The notes under the pieces: generated by a model | What the model saw: only the letters and a program-made list of their open reading frames with translations | The model's database searches: none | Told to the model about the DNA's origin: nothing | Made by a program: the position numbers and the translations under genes | In this document: positions 60,948 to 64,000 of the stretch, one piece after another | Position numbering within the stretch: the stretch's first letter is position 1 | How the letters are laid out: each line of letters begins with the position of its first letter | Source of the DNA: Nocardiopsis metallicus | GTDB lineage: Bacteria > Actinomycetota > Actinomycetes > Streptosporangiales > Streptosporangiaceae | Assembly (NCBI RefSeq): GCF_014201115.1 | Contig: NZ_JACHDO010000001.1 | Location: 3,906,001 to 3,970,000 of the forward strand | Length of the DNA stretch: 64,000 nucleotides | Direction of reading: 5' to 3'

Positions 60948-63900
60948 ATGAGATTCGGGGTGCTCGGTCCACTCGCGGTGTGGACCTGCCGGGGTGAACC
61001 GGTGCGGATTCCCGGTGTGAAGGTCCGTGCCCTGCTGCTGGCGCTGCTGGTCCACGAAGGGCACCCGGTCTCCGTGGACCGGCTGGTGGAGGCCCTGTGG
61101 GGCGGCCGCCCGCCACAGCGGACGGCCGGTGCGCTCCAGGCGAAGGTGTCCCAGCTGCGCGGCGCCCTGGACCGGGCCGAGCCGGGCGGGCGCGCGCTGG
61201 TGGAGCACGGTCCCGCCGGGTACCGCCTGGTACTGGACGCGGCCGAGGTTGACGCGGACCGGATGCGCGACCTGCTGGAACGGGCCAGGAACCTGACCGA
61301 ACCGCACTCCAGGGCCGAGCTGCTGCGCGAGGCCCTCGGCCTGTGGCGCGGCCCCGCCTACGCCGACGCGGCAGAGGACGCCTACGCCCGCCACGCGGCC
61401 GCCCGGCTGGAGGAACTGCGGCTCACCGTGGTGGAGGAGCTGGCCCGGGCCCGGCTCGAACTGGGCGAACACCGGCTGCTGGCCGGGGAGCTGGGCGACC
61501 TCGTGGAGCGCAACCCGCTGCGCGAGGGCCTGCGGGCGACGCACATGCTGGCCCTGTACCGGTCCGGCCGCCAGAGCGAGGCACTCGACAGCTATGAGCG
61601 GCTGCGTGTGCGGCTGGCCGGCGAACTGGGTCTGGACCCGGGTTCGGAACTGGCCGATCTGCACCGGTCCCTGCTCGCCCGGGACACCTCACTGGACGCC
61701 CCGGCCTCGGTCTACGCCCCGGTCGCGCGACGGGTCGGGAACCTGCCCGAGCCGCTCAGCGCCCAGGCTGACGGCGGCCTGATCGGCCGAGGCGCCCAGA
61801 TCGCCCGGGTGCGGGACCTGTTGGCCGCGGAACGGCTCGTCACGCTGGTGGGCCCGGGCGGGGTCGGCAAGACCCGGCTGGCCGTGGAGGCGCTGCGGGG
61901 GGATCTCCGACCGCTTCCCCGACGGGATGTGGATGATCGGGCTCGGCGGCCTCACCGGGTCCGGTCCCGGGTCGGGCGCGGAGGTCGCCGAGACGGTGGC
62001 GGCGGTACTGGGTCTGCGGGAGGGCTCACCGGGGCACGCGCTTCAGGAGGGGGTGACGGGCGGGGCCGCCGGACAGCTCTGTACCGCCCTGCGCGACCAG
62101 CGCGCGCTGCTGCTGTTCGACACCTGCGAGCACCTGCTGGATCCCGTCGCGCGTCTGTGCGAGGAGCTGCTGGGCTCCGCGCCCGGGGTCCGTGCCCTGG
62201 CAACCAGCCACGAGCCGTTGGGGATCGCTGACGAGCGGGTCCACCCGGTCCCGCCGCTGGACCTGCCCGAGAGCACGGAGAGGGCCGAGGAGTCGGCGGC
62301 GGTGCGCCTGTTCGTGGCGCGTGCCGAACGGGCCTCCCCCGGCTTCGCCCTCGCCGTGGAGGACCGGGAGGCGGTGACCGCCGTCTGCCGCCGCCTGGAC
62401 GGGCTTCCGCTCGCCCTGGAGCTGGCCGCCACCCGGGTGCGCGCGCTGGGCGTCCGCGAACTGGCCCGGCGGCTGGACGACCGCTTCCGGGTCCTCGGGC
62501 GGGGGCACCGGACCGCACCCGAACGCCAACGAACGCTGCGCGCGGTGATGGCCTGGAGCTGGGACCTGCTGACCGACGACGAGCGGGCGGTGCTGCGCAG
62601 GCTCGCCGTCCACCGGGGCGATTGCACCCTGGAGGCGGCCGAACGCGTGTGCTCCGGCGAGGGCGTACGGCGCGCGGACGTGCTGGACGCGGTGGCCCGG
62701 CTCGCGGACCGCTCGCTGGTGGTGGTCGAGGACGGCGGCTCGGCGCCCAGGTACGCGCTGCTGGAATCGGTGGCGGCCTACGGCCTGGAGCGGCTGGCGG
62801 AGGCCGGTGAGACCGAGCGGGTCCGGCGCGCCCACGCCGAACACCACACCGCCCTCGCCGAGGCCTCCGAGCCCGGCTTGCGCGGACACCGGCAGCGGGA
62901 GTGGCTGTTCCGGTTGGACGCCGAGTCCGGCAACCTCCGGAGCGCGCTCGAATGGGCTGTCGACGCGGGCGAGGCCGACCTCGCGCTTCGGCTGGCCTCC
63001 TCCCTGGGCCGGTACTGGGTACTGCGCGGGCGACTGCGGGAGGCGCGGCGGCAGTTGACCCGGGCGCTCGGCGCCGGTGGCGGTGGCGGTGGGGGTCAGG
63101 GCGGCGCCGGGTCCCCGGCCCGGCTGCGGGCACTGGCCTGGCTCACCGGCACCGGTTTCCTGGCTCCCGGCTTCCTCGGCCCCGGCGACCAGGACCCCAA
63201 CGAACAGTTGCGGACCCTCCTCGACGCCCACGCCCGCGCGGACGATCCGGAGGGAGCCGCGCACGCCAGGCTGCTGTGCGCGTCCGCCATGCTGGGCGCC
63301 GGGGACCCGATCGTCTCCAGGCGGCTCGCGGAGGAGGCGCTGACCGGTTTCCGCGAGCTCGGGGACCGGTGGGGCATCGCGTCGACACTGGTGGTGCGGT
63401 CTGAACAGCGCCTGGTCAGGGGGGCTCTGGCGCGGGCCCGGACCGACGCCGAGAGCGCGGTGAACCTGTTCGGGGAACTCGGAGACGCCGCCGGCGGTCT
63501 GAGCGCAACCCGCATCCTCGGCACCCTGACGGAGATCGGCGGCGACTACGACACAGCGCGCGCGCTGCACACCGAGGCGCTGCGGGTGGCGGAGGACCTG
63601 GACCTGTGGGTGGCCGTCTCCGAACAGCTGTCCAGCCTGGGCAGGCTGTCCCTGCTCCGCCGCGATTTCGACACGTCGGCCGAGCTCCACGAGCGCGCTC
63701 TGCGCATCGCCCGGGAACGCGCCCACGGCGCGGGGGCCGCCTTCGCGGAGAACGGCCTGGCCCTGGCCGACCGCAGACGCGGCAGGCTCGACTCGGCCGA
63801 GGAGCGCATGACGCGGCTCGTGGAGTGGAACAGCGCGAGCGGCTACCTGCCCGGGGTCGCGCTGGGCAAGACCGAGCTGGGGTTCGTGGCGGAGCTGCGC

Positions 63901-64000
63901 GGTGACTCCGGCACCGCCCGGAAACTGCACGCCGAGGGGCTGGTCGCGGCCCGGGCCACCGGTGATCCGCGGGCGGTGGCGCTGGCCCGTGAGGGTCTGG
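60948..64000 (+). pseudogene. SARP/AfsR-type regulator (BTAD, NB-ARC, TPR), frameshifted and cut by the window end
   Basis: Residues 1-250: OmpR-like DNA-binding domain (RFGVLGPLAVWTCRGEPVRI, LRGALDRAEPG) and bacterial transcriptional activation domain (RLEELRLTVVEELARARLEL, RQSEALDSYERLRVRLAGEL, GLDPGSELADLH). Then an NB-ARC-like ATPase with P-loop VGPGGVGKTRLAVEAL (about 301-316). Immediately after, a run of six G (61897-61902) carries one base too many: the first frame loses the family while the next frame gives SDRFPDGMWMIGLGGLTGSG, LLLFDTCEHLLDPVARLCEE, RLDGLPLALELAATRVRALG and long TPR-like repeats (RELGDRWGIASTLVVRSEQR) to the window end. Either a broken gene, a phase-variable one, or a sequencing error. 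Intact AfsR-type proteins activate antibiotic clusters. Confidence 0.85.

Noticed and set aside
62026..63930. A 634-codon minus-strand frame opposite the SARP gene
   Set aside because: Shadow; the plus-strand frame has TPR and NB-ARC blocks.

Overview
The window is GC-rich chromosomal DNA with strong G/C bias at third codon positions, frequent GTG and TTG starts, several genes that look leaderless (a -10 hexamer 4-7 bases before the start codon), a SARP/AfsR-type regulator, an ArgG of the actinobacterial long type, SoxR, FurA-KatG and an IdeR/DmdR-type iron box. This fits a filamentous actinomycete; gene style suggests Nocardiopsis or a close relative (inference, not proven). No rRNA, tRNA, CRISPR array or replication origin was seen.

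Layout. 1-5.1 kb: the start of an ABC exporter ATPase facing away from a DesK/DesR-like two-component pair, then a membrane Ser/Thr kinase with an extracellular propeller. 5.1-7.95 kb: katG-furA peroxide defence. 8.2-17.3 kb: HIT protein, methyltransferase, argG, anmK with a sodium:solute symporter (probably cell-wall sugar recycling), then a TetR gene translationally coupled to two PH-domain membrane proteins. 17.3-23.4 kb: an RNA-ligase relic, soxR with a clear SoxR box facing a DsbA-like protein and a quinone reductase, an MFS relic, RidA, a TauD-type dioxygenase with a long leader, and a PP2C-like phosphatase. 23.5-25.6 kb: an iron-box-controlled siderophore-binding lipoprotein gene split by an IS481-family element with a perfect 6-bp target duplication. 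25.6-30.9 kb: accessory-looking stretch with a two-domain GNAT gene behind a leader peptide, an orphan Cas6e-like gene, a secreted GH10-like hydrolase, a TnpB relic and a repeat-rich island ending in a 60-bp perfect palindrome. 30.9-36.8 kb: acyl-CoA ligase with two operator-like palindromes, a probable copper-responsive (CsoR-box) three-gene operon, a hydrolase and a lone MetQ. 36.9-52.4 kb: mostly housekeeping or detoxification enzymes (FMN reductase, flavin monooxygenase, SDRs, hydrolases, MhuD-like haem monooxygenase, BenE and BCCT transporters, an autoregulated TetR pair), and a second copy of the GNAT gene whose leader region is homologous to that of the first. 52.5-64 kb: hydrolase, AraC and LysR regulators, aldo/keto reductase and enone reductase, arylamine N-acetyltransferase, WrbA, and the start of a large SARP-NB-ARC-TPR regulator with a one-base frameshift in a G6 run.

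Themes: redox and metal stress defence (KatG/FurA, SoxR regulon, CsoR operon, iron box, MhuD-like, WrbA, several reductases) and a notable amount of gene decay (siderophore lipoprotein, MFS, RNA ligase, TnpB, transposase, one GNAT, SARP regulator). Two frameshifts lie in or near homopolymers and could be sequencing errors.
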